From: Rhodanobacteraceae bacterium
GTDB lineage: Bacteria > Pseudomonadota > Gammaproteobacteria > Xanthomonadales > Rhodanobacteraceae
Assembly (NCBI GenBank): GCA_030123585.1
Contig: CP126120.1
Coordinates: 2,543,001 to 2,607,000 of the forward strand
Direction: 5' to 3'
Length of the DNA stretch: 64,000 nt
Shown: one piece after another, positions 45,746-56,020 of the stretch
Layout: every line of letters starts with the position of its first letter
Numbering within the stretch: the stretch's first letter is position 1
Made by a program: the position numbers and the translations under genes
The notes under the pieces: generated by a model
The model's input: only the letters and a program-made list of their open reading frames with translations
Told to the model about the DNA's origin: nothing
Database searches by the model: none

Positions 45746-45774
45746 CTTGAATCGCCAGTTTCCGGCCCTACAAT
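45746..45774 (+). promoter_or_regulatory. groS: groESL promoter (overlapping sigma-70 and heat-shock type)
   Basis: TTGAAT (45747-45752) and TACAAT (45769-45774), spaced 16, give a good sigma-70 promoter. CTTGAA (45746-45751) with CCCTACAA 14 bases later also resembles a sigma-32 promoter. The CIRCE operator begins at the last base of the -10 box. Confidence 0.68.
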
Positions 45775-45800
45775 TAGCACTCGCCGTTGTTGAGTGCTAA
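45774..45800 (+). promoter_or_regulatory. CIRCE operator (HrcA binding site)
   Basis: TTAGCACTC, nine bases, GAGTGCTAA: an exact match to the CIRCE consensus. HrcA binds it to repress groESL at normal temperature. It overlaps the transcription start region and is 44 bases before the groES ATG. Confidence 0.97.
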
Positions 45801-45843
45801 CAACGCCAATCCTTTCTCATCCCCCAACGCAGCTGGAGTCGAT

Positions 45844-46134
45844 ATGAAGCTTCGTCCGTTGCACGACCGCGTCATCATCAAGCGCCTGGAAGCGGAAACC
45901 AAGTCCGCCGGCGGCATCGTCATCCCCGACACCGCGACCGAAAAGCCGATCAAGGGCGAAGTCATCGCCGTCGGCACCGGCAAGATCCTCGAAGACGGCA
46001 AGGTCCGTCCGCTGGCCGTGAAGGCCGGCGACAAGGTGCTGTTCGGCAAGTATTCCGGCACCGAGGTCAAGGTCGATGGCGAGGAACTGCTCGTCATGCG
46101 CGAAGAAGATTTGATGGCGATCATCGAGGGCTGA
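45844..46134 (+). CDS. groS: Co-chaperonin GroES
   Basis: GroES caps the GroEL cage during protein folding. The 96-residue protein ([29 protein letters not shown]) is typical, with the mobile loop ([13 protein letters not shown]) and the C-terminal MAIIEG. Start at MKLRPL with AGCTGGAG upstream. Co-transcribed with groEL under CIRCE control. Confidence 0.98.
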   Translation: MKLRPLHDRVIIKRLEAETKSAGGIVIPDTATEKPIKGEVIAVGTGKILEDGKVRPLAVKAGDKVLFGKYSGTEVKVDGEELLVMREEDLMAIIEG

Positions 46135-46148
46135 GAGCCGGGAATGGT

Positions 46149-47916
<1,768 letters not shown>

Positions 47917-48010
47917 GGCCCGGTTATCCGTCGCTTCGCGACGGATCAACTCGGCTCGTTCGAGCGTCCAGAAGCCGGACGCTCAACTCGCCGGAAATCC
48001 AAAGCAACAC

Positions 48011-48041
48011 AAAAGCCCCGCGAGCGATCGCGGGGCTTTTT
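48011..48041 (+). terminator. Rho-independent terminator of groESL
   Basis: A 12-base perfect stem (AAAGCCCCGCGA with TCGCGGGGCTTT, loop GCGA) is followed by a run of T. It lies about 95 bases after the groEL stop codon. Confidence 0.92.
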
Positions 48042-48071
48042 CATGCGCGAACACCCGTCCACCACGTCGTC

Positions 48072-48113
48072 ATTCCGGGGGTCGCGCCGGCTTCTTGGCG
48101 CGACAACCCGGAA
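48072..48113. repeat. ATTCCGGG ... CCCGGAAT inverted repeat
   Basis: ATTCCGGGGGTCGCGCC pairs with GGCGCGACAACCCGGAAT around a short loop, forming a long imperfect hairpin between groEL and the convergent PIN gene. Related fragments (GTCATTCCGGGTTCTGCG) lie near 14695. A dispersed palindromic element. Confidence 0.65.
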
Positions 48114-48224
48114 TCGGTGTCACGACGCGCGTCAACGTTCCAAACCGATTCCAGATTCAGGAATGCACTTCCGGGATTCGCCGCCAATCAGGCTGGCCCA
48201 TGGCGCATGAGATCGGAAGCGTCG

Positions 48225-48608
48225 TCATCCACGGGCCGTCGCATCGTCCCACGCCGACGCCAGCCGCGCGTCGAGGGTGACCAGCGCGGCGCCGCGTGCA
48301 AGTGCCAGTTGCAGGTAAACCGCGTCGTACGCGGAGAGCGCCCAGCGTCGTGCCAGCGCTGGCAGCGTCGGCCAGTCGGGTTCGACGTACTCAATGGCGA
48401 GCTGGTCCAGCAGGCGATAGCGTTGCTGGATCTCGTCCGCGCGTTGCGGGTGGCGGGTCAGCTTGGTGGTCGCGACGCTGGCCAGTTCGTAGCGCAACAG
48501 GGTCGGCGCGATCAGCTTGTCCGCGATGCTGGCGACGATCGGCGCGGCTTCGGGTTCGTCGAACAGCACCGCCGCGATGGCGGACGCGTCAACGACCGTG
48601 GCGGGCAT
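48225..48608 (-). CDS. PIN-domain ribonuclease toxin (second pair)
   Basis: The 127-residue protein has PIN acidic residues Asp7 (VDASAIAAVLFDEPEA), Glu41 (RYELAS), Asp95 (SAYDAVYLQLA) and Asp113 (TLDARLA). It overlaps the end of the antitoxin gene by 20 bases. Different in sequence from the toxin at 8452. Predicted RNase toxin; target unknown. Confidence 0.86.
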   Translation of the reverse strand: MPATVVDASAIAAVLFDEPEAAPIVASIADKLIAPTLLRYELASVATTKLTRHPQRADEIQQRYRLLDQLAIEYVEPDWPTLPALARRWALSAYDAVYLQLALARGAALVTLDARLASAWDDATARG

Positions 48609-48948
48609 CGCGGTCGGCGCGCACGATGGCGGAGGATTCGCCGCGCATGTCGGCGCCGAGTTTGCGCGCGCGTTGCCACAGCGCATCGAGGTCGAGCTTG
48701 CCTTTCGATCGCAGTGCCGCGGGTTTGCCGGCGCGCGCCGTGCGTGAAGTCTTTCCGGCCTTGGGTGCGTGGGCGTGATACACGGCCTGTGCGGGTTCGC
48801 GCACGCCCGAACCCGTGCCATCGTCGAGAGCTCGTTCCAACATCAGGATCAATTCCTGTTGTTGCGAGCGACGGTTGGCCGCGGCGCGCCGGCGCAAACC
48901 TTCGGCCAGCCGGTCGGGAACCTGTTTGATGGTCAATGTCACGGCCAT
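48589..48948 (-). CDS. Antitoxin with ribbon-helix-helix N-terminus (FitA/VapB-like)
   Basis: The 119-residue protein begins MAVTLTIKQVPDRLAEGLRRRAAANRRSQQQELILMLERAL, an Arc/FitA-like ribbon-helix-helix. The C-terminal part (GKLDLDALWQRARKLGADMRGESS) is the likely toxin-binding segment; between lies a basic, low-complexity stretch of about 40 residues, longer than usual. The ATG at 48948 is preferred over upstream openings because the operator palindrome precedes it. Confidence 0.83.
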   Translation of the reverse strand: MAVTLTIKQVPDRLAEGLRRRAAANRRSQQQELILMLERALDDGTGSGVREPAQAVYHAHAPKAGKTSRTARAGKPAALRSKGKLDLDALWQRARKLGADMRGESSAIVRADRDARHGR

Positions 48949-48968
48949 GACGCCGGCCTCGGATTCGG

Positions 48969-48989
48969 ATGGATGCATTGTGCATCCAT
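48969..48989. promoter_or_regulatory. Probable operator of the second toxin-antitoxin pair
   Basis: A perfect 9-base inverted repeat (arms ATGGATGCA and TGCATCCAT, three-base centre) lies 21-41 bases upstream of the antitoxin ATG. Autorepression by the antitoxin-toxin complex is inferred from position and symmetry. Confidence 0.7.
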
Positions 48990-49087
48990 AACGCATGTTG
49001 CGCAAGCAAATGCGTCGTGGAGCCTGGTCATTTGCCGTGGCCGGTGTGGAGTGAGCGCGGGTGCCGCGCCGAAGCTATGCTGCGGCC

Positions 49088-49315
49088 ATGCTGACGACCC
49101 TCAAGACCTGGACGCGGGTGGTGTGCACGCCCGTGCACCTGAAGCGCACGCTGCTGATCGCGTTGGCGGTTGGCACCTGGCTCAACCTGTTCAATCACGG
49201 CGATGAGTTGCTGCGCGGGGTTATGAACGCGCACCTGGCTGCCAAGTTGGCGCTGAATTACCTGACGCCGTTCATCGTCTCGAACGCGGGTCTGGTGGCG
49301 CACCGGCGGCACTGA
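49088..49315 (+). CDS. NrtS-like small membrane protein
   Basis: The 75-residue protein (LIALAVGTWLNLFNHGDELL, then LALNYLTPFIVSNAGLVA) has two membrane helices and the pattern of the NrtS family, named for a role in nitrate/nitrite transport. The start at MLTTLKTW is preferred over a frame opening 9 codons earlier. It stands alone with no nitrate genes nearby, so the transport role here is uncertain. Confidence 0.7.
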   Translation: MLTTLKTWTRVVCTPVHLKRTLLIALAVGTWLNLFNHGDELLRGVMNAHLAAKLALNYLTPFIVSNAGLVAHRRH

Positions 49316-49390
49316 TCCCACGCGGGTGCGATGGTTTCAATCTCGGATGGGTGCATCACCGGTTGCGAAGATCGTCCGCGGCAGTCCCAC

Positions 49391-49422
49391 AAAAAACCAC
49401 CCCCCGGAATCGCTTCCGGGGG
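49391..49422 (-). terminator. Rho-independent terminator for the minus-strand secreted-protein gene
   Basis: On the minus strand, CCCCCGGAA and TTCCGGGGG form a 9-base stem around a GCGA loop, followed after a few bases by six T residues. It lies about 40 bases past the stop codon at 49459. Confidence 0.82.
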
Positions 49423-49458
49423 TGAGTGTGTACAACGACCATGCGATTTTCGATATTG

Positions 49459-50064
49459 CTATGGCTGCTCGTTGCCCGATGAGGGAGGGGTGTGGCTCCG
49501 GCGGTGGCCGCGATCGCTCGCGGCATGGGTCTGCGCCGCCGCGTGACCGCTCATCGAAGCGTTGGCGTTGCCGCTGGCGTTGATGCCGTTCACTGCGCTG
49601 CCGACCGACCCCGCGGTGCGGTTGGTGGACTGGATCGCTGTGTTGGCGGTGTTGCGCACGGTACCACCGACGCCGCGGCCGACTTCGCCGGCCTCGCCCG
49701 CAGCCGCCGCGGTGTTCAGTCCGGCGTCGGCGTGGGCCGAGCCGCTGGCTTGCGCATCACCGGCGGAGGTGGTCGCGGAAACCCCGGCTTGCTGGGTGGC
49801 GTTTACACCGGCGCGCGCATGGGTCGAGCGATCTGCCGTTTTGCGCAGCTTGTGCGTCGTCCGGTGCGTGAAGAGATCGCCCTGCTGCTCCATCTGCCGG
49901 GTGGTTTGCAGGGTTTGTGGCACCGGGTTGGGCAGCATCTGATGGGCACCCACGCCGAGATTGCTCGTGACCTGGCCGACGCCGCCCAGATGCACCTGGG
50001 CGAACGCCGGCACGGCGAGTGCATACGCGGTGGCGATGGACATGGCGAAAAGAGTCTTGCGCAT
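49459..50064 (-). CDS. Secreted low-complexity Ala/Gly/Thr/Ser-rich protein
   Basis: The 201-residue protein has a clear signal peptide (MRKTLFAMSIATAYALAVPA, cleavage probably after AFA). The mature part is rich in Ala, Ser, Thr, Asn and Gly (TQQAGVSATTSAGDAQASGS) with a His-rich end, and has no recognised domain. It is probably disordered, in the periplasm or cell surface. A terminator follows. No function assigned. Confidence 0.68.
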   Translation of the reverse strand: MRKTLFAMSIATAYALAVPAFAQVHLGGVGQVTSNLGVGAHQMLPNPVPQTLQTTRQMEQQGDLFTHRTTHKLRKTADRSTHARAGVNATQQAGVSATTSAGDAQASGSAHADAGLNTAAAAGEAGEVGRGVGGTVRNTANTAIQSTNRTAGSVGSAVNGINASGNANASMSGHAAAQTHAASDRGHRRSHTPPSSGNEQP

Positions 50065-50213
50065 GGAGATCCTCCGAGGGACAGCGTGCGACGATGCGCA
50101 CGGTGATCCGAACCTAGTCAGCCCGGGCCAACCGATGCTGAATTCCGGATGACGAAATTCAGGTCGCAGACGAGTTGCTGAATCGTTCCGCAGCGATCAA
50201 GCGCGCGAGTCGT

Positions 50214-50984
50214 TCATCGCGGCGACGCCCACGTCCAGTACAGCCCGAGGTACGCGACGGTGTGGCGTGCGCCGGCGACACTGCCGCCCGCGGAAAACAG
50301 CAGGCTGAAGTGCTGCGAGACGTTGAGGTAACCGCCGGCGTTCAACAGCGTGTAGCCGAGCTGGTCGGCGGCGAGCGCGTTCTGGCGGAACAGTTCGACG
50401 CCCAGCGTCCAGCGCGGGTTGAAGGTGTACTGCGCGAGTGCACCGCCGAACGCGGCGTCGTACATGCCGGGCGCGGGATTGACGATGAATCCGCCGCCGC
50501 CGTCGAAGGTCCACGCGCCGACGCTTTTCTGCACCCACAGCGGCAGGCGATACCACGTGCGGCCGTTGCCCAGCCCGCGCCGTGCGCTGCCGGTCGCGAG
50601 TTCGATCATCGGAAACACGCCGATCTGCAATGCGCCGTCGTCGGCATTCACGAAGCGGTACTTGATGCCGACTTCGGTGTCGCCGGGTCCCGTCGCGGCG
50701 GCGCCGTGGTCCGGCACGTTCCACGCCATCGGCAGCACGAGGTGGAACTGCGTATTGGGCGCGACGCCGCGGTTGTATTCGATCGCGGGCGCGGCGATCG
50801 CGCTGGCGCCGTCGGCGTGGTCCAGCGTGCCGAACACGTAGAACTCGTTGTGCCGGAAATCCACCGGCTCGGGATCGTCAGTGAAGAACGGCGGCCCCGC
50901 GAAGCAGGGCGCGGTGCAGGCCAGCAGCAGGACGGCCACCAGCGTGCGGTCACAGGTCCGCCGCAATCGATGATGTGGCTTCAC
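50214..50984 (-). CDS. Predicted outer-membrane beta-barrel protein
   Basis: The 256-residue protein has a signal peptide ending near CFAGPPFFTDDPEPVDF and alternating amphipathic strands with aromatic girdles (NEFYVFGTLDHADG, TQFHLVLPMAWNVPDHG, WTLGVELFRQN), ending YLGLYWTWASPR with an aromatic near the C-terminus. The opening FTDDPEPV is seen in transporter-like outer membrane proteins of unknown role. It lies 15 bases downstream of the LTA-synthase-like gene on the same strand. Confidence 0.72.
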   Translation of the reverse strand: MKPHHRLRRTCDRTLVAVLLLACTAPCFAGPPFFTDDPEPVDFRHNEFYVFGTLDHADGASAIAAPAIEYNRGVAPNTQFHLVLPMAWNVPDHGAAATGPGDTEVGIKYRFVNADDGALQIGVFPMIELATGSARRGLGNGRTWYRLPLWVQKSVGAWTFDGGGGFIVNPAPGMYDAAFGGALAQYTFNPRWTLGVELFRQNALAADQLGYTLLNAGGYLNVSQHFSLLFSAGGSVAGARHTVAYLGLYWTWASPR

Positions 50985-50999
50985 CGTGCCACGATAACG

Positions 51000-52922
51000 C
51001 TATTGGAGCGTCGCCATGCCGGCGGCCGTCAACGCCTGCCCTTGCCGACCTTGCGCCATGACGGCGGCTTCCGGCCACAGCTTGTCGAGCTTGTTCTTGA
51101 GCCGCAGGTCGGCGACGTTGCGCATGCCGTCATCGAGCCGCGCTTGTTGCAGCGTTTCCGGCGCGAGCGGGGCGTCGGGTGCGCGGGTGAGCGCGGCCAG
51201 TTCCGGTGCGACCAGCCGGGTCAGCGCGAAATACGGATCACCGCCGATACCGGCTTCGCGCAGCAGCATGCCCGGCAGTTCCCACGCCACGGCGTCCTGC
51301 TTCTCGGCGCGGTCCATGTGCGCGGTGTCGATCAGGACATAGGGAACCGTCTGCTCCAGGAAACCTTCGCCGTTCCTGAAGCCGGCCTGCAGGAACGCGG
51401 GCACCAGCGCGGGCAGGTGATCGCCGAAGAACAGGATCAACGTGCGGCGCTTGCGCTGCGCCAGCGTGTCCACCAGCCGCCCGAGCTGCTGGTCGGCGTG
51501 CTGCATGTGATAGAGGTAGTTCTGCAATTCCAGTTTCGCCTGCGGATCGGTGACTTCGACCGGCACTGGCATCGCGTCACGCGCCTTGGTGTCGATGCCG
51601 GGATTTTGATCGTACGGTCCATGCGCCTCGATGCTGATGCCCAGCACGAAGCGCGGCGGCCCGGAATCAGGCAGCTGGCGCAGCACTTCGTCGGTGAAGG
51701 ATTGGTCCGACATGTACTTGCCGTCGTCGACGGCGTCGTCGGGCGGGAAGTCGGCGATCGAGATGAACTTGTCGAAGCCGAGTTCCTTGAACGCCGCGGT
51801 GCGGTTCCAGAAACCGGGATTGTTGCCGTGCACGGCCAGCGTGTCGTAACCGTCGGCGGACAACAGCCGCACGATGCCGGGAATGCGTTTCTGGTGGATC
51901 TGCAGGTAGGGGAACTGCACTTCCGGGAAATAGCGCAGCGACAAGCCGGTCAGCACTTCGAACTCGGTGCGGATGGTGCCGCCGCCGAAGGTCGGCACGT
52001 GCAACTGGCCCGAGATGCCGTGCTGTTCGAGGCGGTGCAGGTTGGGCGTGAGATCGGTGCCGGGCGGATAGCCATTCATGATCGTCGGGTCGAAGAACGA
52101 CTCCGACAGGATCACCACGATGTCGGGTTTCTGCGCGGGGTCGTTCGCGCGCGCCTGCATCTGCGCGGCGATCTGCGGTTCGTAGCGCGCCATCAACGCC
52201 AGCGCGGCGGGCACGTCGGCCTTGCGGTGCTGCGCGCCGTATTGCAGGTGGAACAGCAGCAGCGAGCCGATCAGGCCGTCGTGCTGGCGGGTCGCGAGTG
52301 GCGACCACGGCTGCATCCCGAGCAGTTTCTGGTCGTACACGCCGCGCCAGAACGGCACGCCCGCGAGCAGGGTGATCAGCGCCGCGAACAACACCACGGA
52401 CGCGAGCGCGCGCCAGCGGCGCGGCCGTCTACGCAGCAGCGGCGGCTCGAACACCAGCCAGGCCACCAGCGCCGCGACGCACGCGACCAGGACCACGATC
52501 AACAGCACGGGGTGCGGCAGGTAACCGGCCAGCAATTCGCCGCCGCCGTGGCGAAGCTGGCCGAGCATCCGGAAGTCCGCGGGCATCAGCGGGATCGCGA
52601 GGTTCTGCACCTTCAGGGCGTTCGCGCCGTAGACCAGCGCCTGCAGGCCGAACGCCAGCGCGAATGACCAGCCCGCGCGGCGCGACCACGCGAACAGCGC
52701 GAACGCCAGCAGCAGGCCCGGCAGCGCGTTGCACAGCATCCGCAGCGGCGGGTTCCACCAGGGGATCCAGTCCGGGTGGTTCCACAAGGCCACCGGCAGC
52801 ATGTCGGTGCCGCCGTCCAGCCACGCCGTGCACAGCACGAACGCGATCGCGAGCGCCGCGATCAACGCGATGCGGCCGAAGGACGGGCGGTGCCCGGATG
52901 CGGGAACGGAAACGGGAGCCAT
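51000..52922 (-). CDS. LTA-synthase/OpgB-like phosphoglycerol transferase family protein (sulfatase fold)
   Basis: The 640-residue protein has about five N-terminal membrane helices (to about residue 190) and a periplasmic sulfatase-fold domain. Key sites seen are Glu274 (ILSESFFDPT), the likely nucleophile Thr316 (FGGGTIRTEFEVLTG) and FFGDHLPAL. Family members transfer phosphoglycerol or phosphoethanolamine to envelope glycans. The ATG at 52922 is preferred over an upstream TTG. Substrate in this organism not predictable. Confidence 0.84.
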   Translation of the reverse strand: MAPVSVPASGHRPSFGRIALIAALAIAFVLCTAWLDGGTDMLPVALWNHPDWIPWWNPPLRMLCNALPGLLLAFALFAWSRRAGWSFALAFGLQALVYGANALKVQNLAIPLMPADFRMLGQLRHGGGELLAGYLPHPVLLIVVLVACVAALVAWLVFEPPLLRRRPRRWRALASVVLFAALITLLAGVPFWRGVYDQKLLGMQPWSPLATRQHDGLIGSLLLFHLQYGAQHRKADVPAALALMARYEPQIAAQMQARANDPAQKPDIVVILSESFFDPTIMNGYPPGTDLTPNLHRLEQHGISGQLHVPTFGGGTIRTEFEVLTGLSLRYFPEVQFPYLQIHQKRIPGIVRLLSADGYDTLAVHGNNPGFWNRTAAFKELGFDKFISIADFPPDDAVDDGKYMSDQSFTDEVLRQLPDSGPPRFVLGISIEAHGPYDQNPGIDTKARDAMPVPVEVTDPQAKLELQNYLYHMQHADQQLGRLVDTLAQRKRRTLILFFGDHLPALVPAFLQAGFRNGEGFLEQTVPYVLIDTAHMDRAEKQDAVAWELPGMLLREAGIGGDPYFALTRLVAPELAALTRAPDAPLAPETLQQARLDDGMRNVADLRLKNKLDKLWPEAAVMAQGRQGQALTAAGMATLQ

Positions 52923-53024
52923 GCGGGCCTGGTGCAAGGATCGGCTCGGGCTAGCCTACCCGACCCAGAATGAACGTTTTAAGCAGCTTCGGGTTGACGG
53001 GACGAGCGATTCGGAGCGGCTGTT

Positions 53025-53150
53025 GTGGAAAGTCAGGCCAGGGAGCTCTTGGCCATGGATGGCGGCTCTGGTGGCCGTCCTGATGTTGACCAGCCGAAGA
53101 TCGTTTCGTTCTCCTGTGATTTTGGTAATGCCGCGATCAGGGATGATCGC
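53025..53150 (+). pseudogene. Decayed fragment of a tlpA 3' end with its downstream hairpin
   Basis: Bases 53025-53069 match the last 15 codons of tlpA (42788-42832, complement) at 41 of 45 positions. The reading frame gives VESQARELLAMDGGS, against VESQAKELPAKDGGS in TlpA. The stop is lost. About 63 bases later lies a hairpin matching 42710-42727 at 17 of 18 positions. Spacing is nearly the same in both places. This is a duplicated remnant, either of tlpA itself or of a paralogue. Confidence 0.72.
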
Positions 53151-53173
53151 AAAAACAATGGAATAATTCCCGG

Positions 53174-56020
53174 ATGCCGCTGCCGTCCGCGCTGGAACAC
53201 CTGGTTGCCGAACGCTATGCCGAACTCGCCGCGCGCTGCCGCGCCGCCGGCGTGGTGATGCACGACGACGCGGGCGTGGGCGAACGCCTGCGCCGCCTGG
53301 TGCTGGCCAGCGACTTCGCGTTTGAAGCGCTGCGGAACGATCCGGGGCTGCTGACCGCGGCGGGGCTGGAACGCCTGCGCGACCCCGCGCCGGCCAGCGC
53401 GCGGGCCGGCGCGTTGCGGCATCCGGCCGGCGATCCGCTCGCCGCGTTGCGGCGCTTCCGCCGCGCCGAAGCGGTGCGGCTGGTGTTCCGCGACGTCAAC
53501 GGCCTCGACGAAGTGGCCGACACCCTGGCGGGGACCACCGTGCTGTACGAGGTGTTGATCGAGGACGCGCTGCACATCGCCGAGCGCGCCGCGCGCACGC
53601 GCCACGGCACGCCGCGCGACGCGGACGGCGCGTCGCAGTCGCTGGTGGTGTTCGCGCTCGGCAAGCTGGGCGGCGGCGAACTCAACTTTTCTTCCGACGT
53701 GGATCTAGTGCTCGCCTATCCCGAAGGCGGCGCGACCGACGGCGCGCGCCCGCTCGACAACGCCGAGTTCTTCACGCGCGTGGCGCGCGAGTTCGTGCGG
53801 CTGATGACCGAAGCGACCGCCGACGGCATCGCGGCGCGCGTGGACCTGCGGCTGCGCCCGTTCGGCGATTCCGGTCCGGTGGTCGCCTCGTTCGCCGCGA
53901 TGGAGCAGTACTTCCAGCGCGAAGGCCGCGACTGGGAGCGCTACGCGTGGATCAAGGCACGCCCGGTCGCGGGCGATCTCGCTGCCGGCCGGCGCCTGCT
54001 GGAAACCCTGCGCCCGTTCATTTACAGGCGCTATTTCGATTACACCGCGCTGGCCGGCCTGCGCGACATGAAGGCGCTGATCGACGCGGAAGTCGCGCGC
54101 CGCGATCTCGCCGACGACCTGAAACTGGGCGCGGGCGGCATCCGCGAAATCGAATTCGTGGTGCAGTTGCAGCAGCTGATCCGCGGCGGCCGCGATCCCT
54201 CGCTGCGCGTGCACGGCCTGTTGCCCGCGCTGGGCGCGTGCGCGGCGCGCGGCTACCTGTTGCAGCGGCAGTCGCTCGAATTGCGCGAGGCCTACCTGTT
54301 CCTGCGGCGGCTGGAAAACCGCGTGCAGATGTTCGCCGACCGCCAGACCCACGCCGTGCCGAACGACGCGCTGGTCCGCGAGCGCATCGCGCGCACGCTG
54401 GACCGCCGCGATTGGGCGGCGCTCGCCGCGGAATTGAACCGGCAGCGCGAGCGGGTCTCCGCGATCTTCGCGGAGGTGCTGCAACCGCGCGAAGGCACGG
54501 AGCGCGCGGAGGCCGGGCGCGCGGCGCCGGGCGAGGGCGCACGGCTGTGGCGGCAGGTCCGCGAGGGCAGCCTCGATCCTGCGCTGCTGCGCGGCGCCGG
54601 GTTCGCGCCGCCGGAACCTTGCCTCGATGCGCTCCGCCAGGTCGCCAATCTGCACGGACTCAGCGCGCGCGGCGCACGCCGCATCGAACACCTGATGCCC
54701 GGCCTGATCGACGCCGCGGCAGCGACTTCGGCGCCTGCCGACGCGCTGGTCCGCCTTGCCCGGCTGGTGCAGGCGGTGGCGCGGCGTTCGGCCTACCTCG
54801 CGCTGCTGCAGGAACAGCCGGCGGCGCGCGCGCGGGTGGCGGCGTTGTGCGCGGACAGCGCGTTCCTGGCCGAACGCGTGATCGCGCAACCGCTGCTGCT
54901 GGACGACGTGCTGGCGCCGCGCATCGAACACCTCGCGCGCGGCGCCGTCCATCTGCGCGCCGAACTCGCGCAGCAACTCGCGGCGGCGCAGGCGGGCGGC
55001 GACCCCGAGGCGATGCTCACCGCGATCGCGGAATGGCGCGGCAGCTACCGGATGCGTTGCGGGCTCGCGTTCCGCGACAGCGAACTCGACGCGGTGGCGA
55101 CCGCGCAGGCGCTGGCCGAACTCGCGGACGCGGTGGTGGGCGCGGTGCTCGATCTGGCCGAGCGCGAATTGGTCACGCAACACGGCCGCCTGCCGGGCGA
55201 GGGCAGCGGCATCGCGGTGCTGGGCTACGGCAGCCTCGGCGGTTCGGAGCTGGGTTTCAATTCCGATCTTGACCTGGTGTTCGTGTACGACGCCGCGCGC
55301 GGCGAGGCGACGAGCGACGGTGCGCGCCCGCTGGACGGCGCGCGCTGGTACGCGCGCCTCGCGCAGCGCGTGGTGCACTGGCTGTCGGCGCCGACCCGCG
55401 GCGGGCGGTTGTACGAAGTCGATACGCGCCTGCGTCCGGATGGCGGCAAGTCGCTGCTGGTCGCCAGCCTGCCCGCGTTCGTCGCCTACCAGCGCGAACG
55501 CGCGTGGACCTGGGAGCAGCAGGCACTGGTGCGCGCACGCGCGGTGGCCGGCGACGCGGCGTTGGGCGACGCCTTCGCGCGCGCCCGTGACGAAGTGCTG
55601 TGCCGGAAACGCGAACGCGCGCAGGTGATCGCGGACGTGTGCCGGATGCGCGCCGAGTGGCGCAAGCAGCGCGACCGTTCCGACGCCGGCGCGCTGGACC
55701 TGAAACAGGGCGCCGGCGCGTTGCTGGACATCCAGTTCCTGCTGCAGGGCTTGGTGTTGGCGCATGCGCACGCGCATCCGGAACTCGCCGCGCACGGCGA
55801 CACCCCGTGTCTGCTCGCGGCCTGCGTGCAGGCGGGCGTGCTCACGGGCGAAGACGCGGGCGCGTTGGGCGTGGCGCATGCCGAATTGCTGGCGCGGGCG
55901 TTGTCCGCGACCCTGGCGGGCGAGCATCGCGTGGTGCCACGCGATCTGGTGCTGGACGCGCGTTGCGCGAAGGTACTGGAGGTTGCGCGGCGCGCGGGTT
56001 TCGATTTCGGCGCGACATGA
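53174..56020 (+). CDS. glnE: Bifunctional glutamine synthetase adenylyltransferase/adenylyl-removing enzyme
   Basis: GlnE adenylylates and de-adenylylates glutamine synthetase in response to PII. The 948-residue protein has both nucleotidyltransferase domains: the first with GKLGGGELNFSSDVDLVLAY (about 162-182, Asp175 and Asp177), and the second with YGSLGGSELGFNSDLDLVF (about 685-703). Length is normal. No glutamine synthetase or PII gene is adjacent. A symmetric GCGATCA/TGATCGC element lies 24 bases upstream of its ATG. Confidence 0.96.
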   Translation: MPLPSALEHLVAERYAELAARCRAAGVVMHDDAGVGERLRRLVLASDFAFEALRNDPGLLTAAGLERLRDPAPASARAGALRHPAGDPLAALRRFRRAEAVRLVFRDVNGLDEVADTLAGTTVLYEVLIEDALHIAERAARTRHGTPRDADGASQSLVVFALGKLGGGELNFSSDVDLVLAYPEGGATDGARPLDNAEFFTRVAREFVRLMTEATADGIAARVDLRLRPFGDSGPVVASFAAMEQYFQREGRDWERYAWIKARPVAGDLAAGRRLLETLRPFIYRRYFDYTALAGLRDMKALIDAEVARRDLADDLKLGAGGIREIEFVVQLQQLIRGGRDPSLRVHGLLPALGACAARGYLLQRQSLELREAYLFLRRLENRVQMFADRQTHAVPNDALVRERIARTLDRRDWAALAAELNRQRERVSAIFAEVLQPREGTERAEAGRAAPGEGARLWRQVREGSLDPALLRGAGFAPPEPCLDALRQVANLHGLSARGARRIEHLMPGLIDAAAATSAPADALVRLARLVQAVARRSAYLALLQEQPAARARVAALCADSAFLAERVIAQPLLLDDVLAPRIEHLARGAVHLRAELAQQLAAAQAGGDPEAMLTAIAEWRGSYRMRCGLAFRDSELDAVATAQALAELADAVVGAVLDLAERELVTQHGRLPGEGSGIAVLGYGSLGGSELGFNSDLDLVFVYDAARGEATSDGARPLDGARWYARLAQRVVHWLSAPTRGGRLYEVDTRLRPDGGKSLLVASLPAFVAYQRERAWTWEQQALVRARAVAGDAALGDAFARARDEVLCRKRERAQVIADVCRMRAEWRKQRDRSDAGALDLKQGAGALLDIQFLLQGLVLAHAHAHPELAAHGDTPCLLAACVQAGVLTGEDAGALGVAHAELLARALSATLAGEHRVVPRDLVLDARCAKVLEVARRAGFDFGAT

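Noticed and set aside
50175..52667. 830-codon plus-strand open frame
   Set aside because: It lies opposite the outer-membrane and LTA-synthase-like genes, has antisense composition and no family match that I can see.
53174..53250. Possible longer glnE or chimeric gene starting at the tlpA-like fragment (53025)
   Set aside because: The fragment is in a different frame from glnE and the glnE N-terminus at 53174 looks normal.
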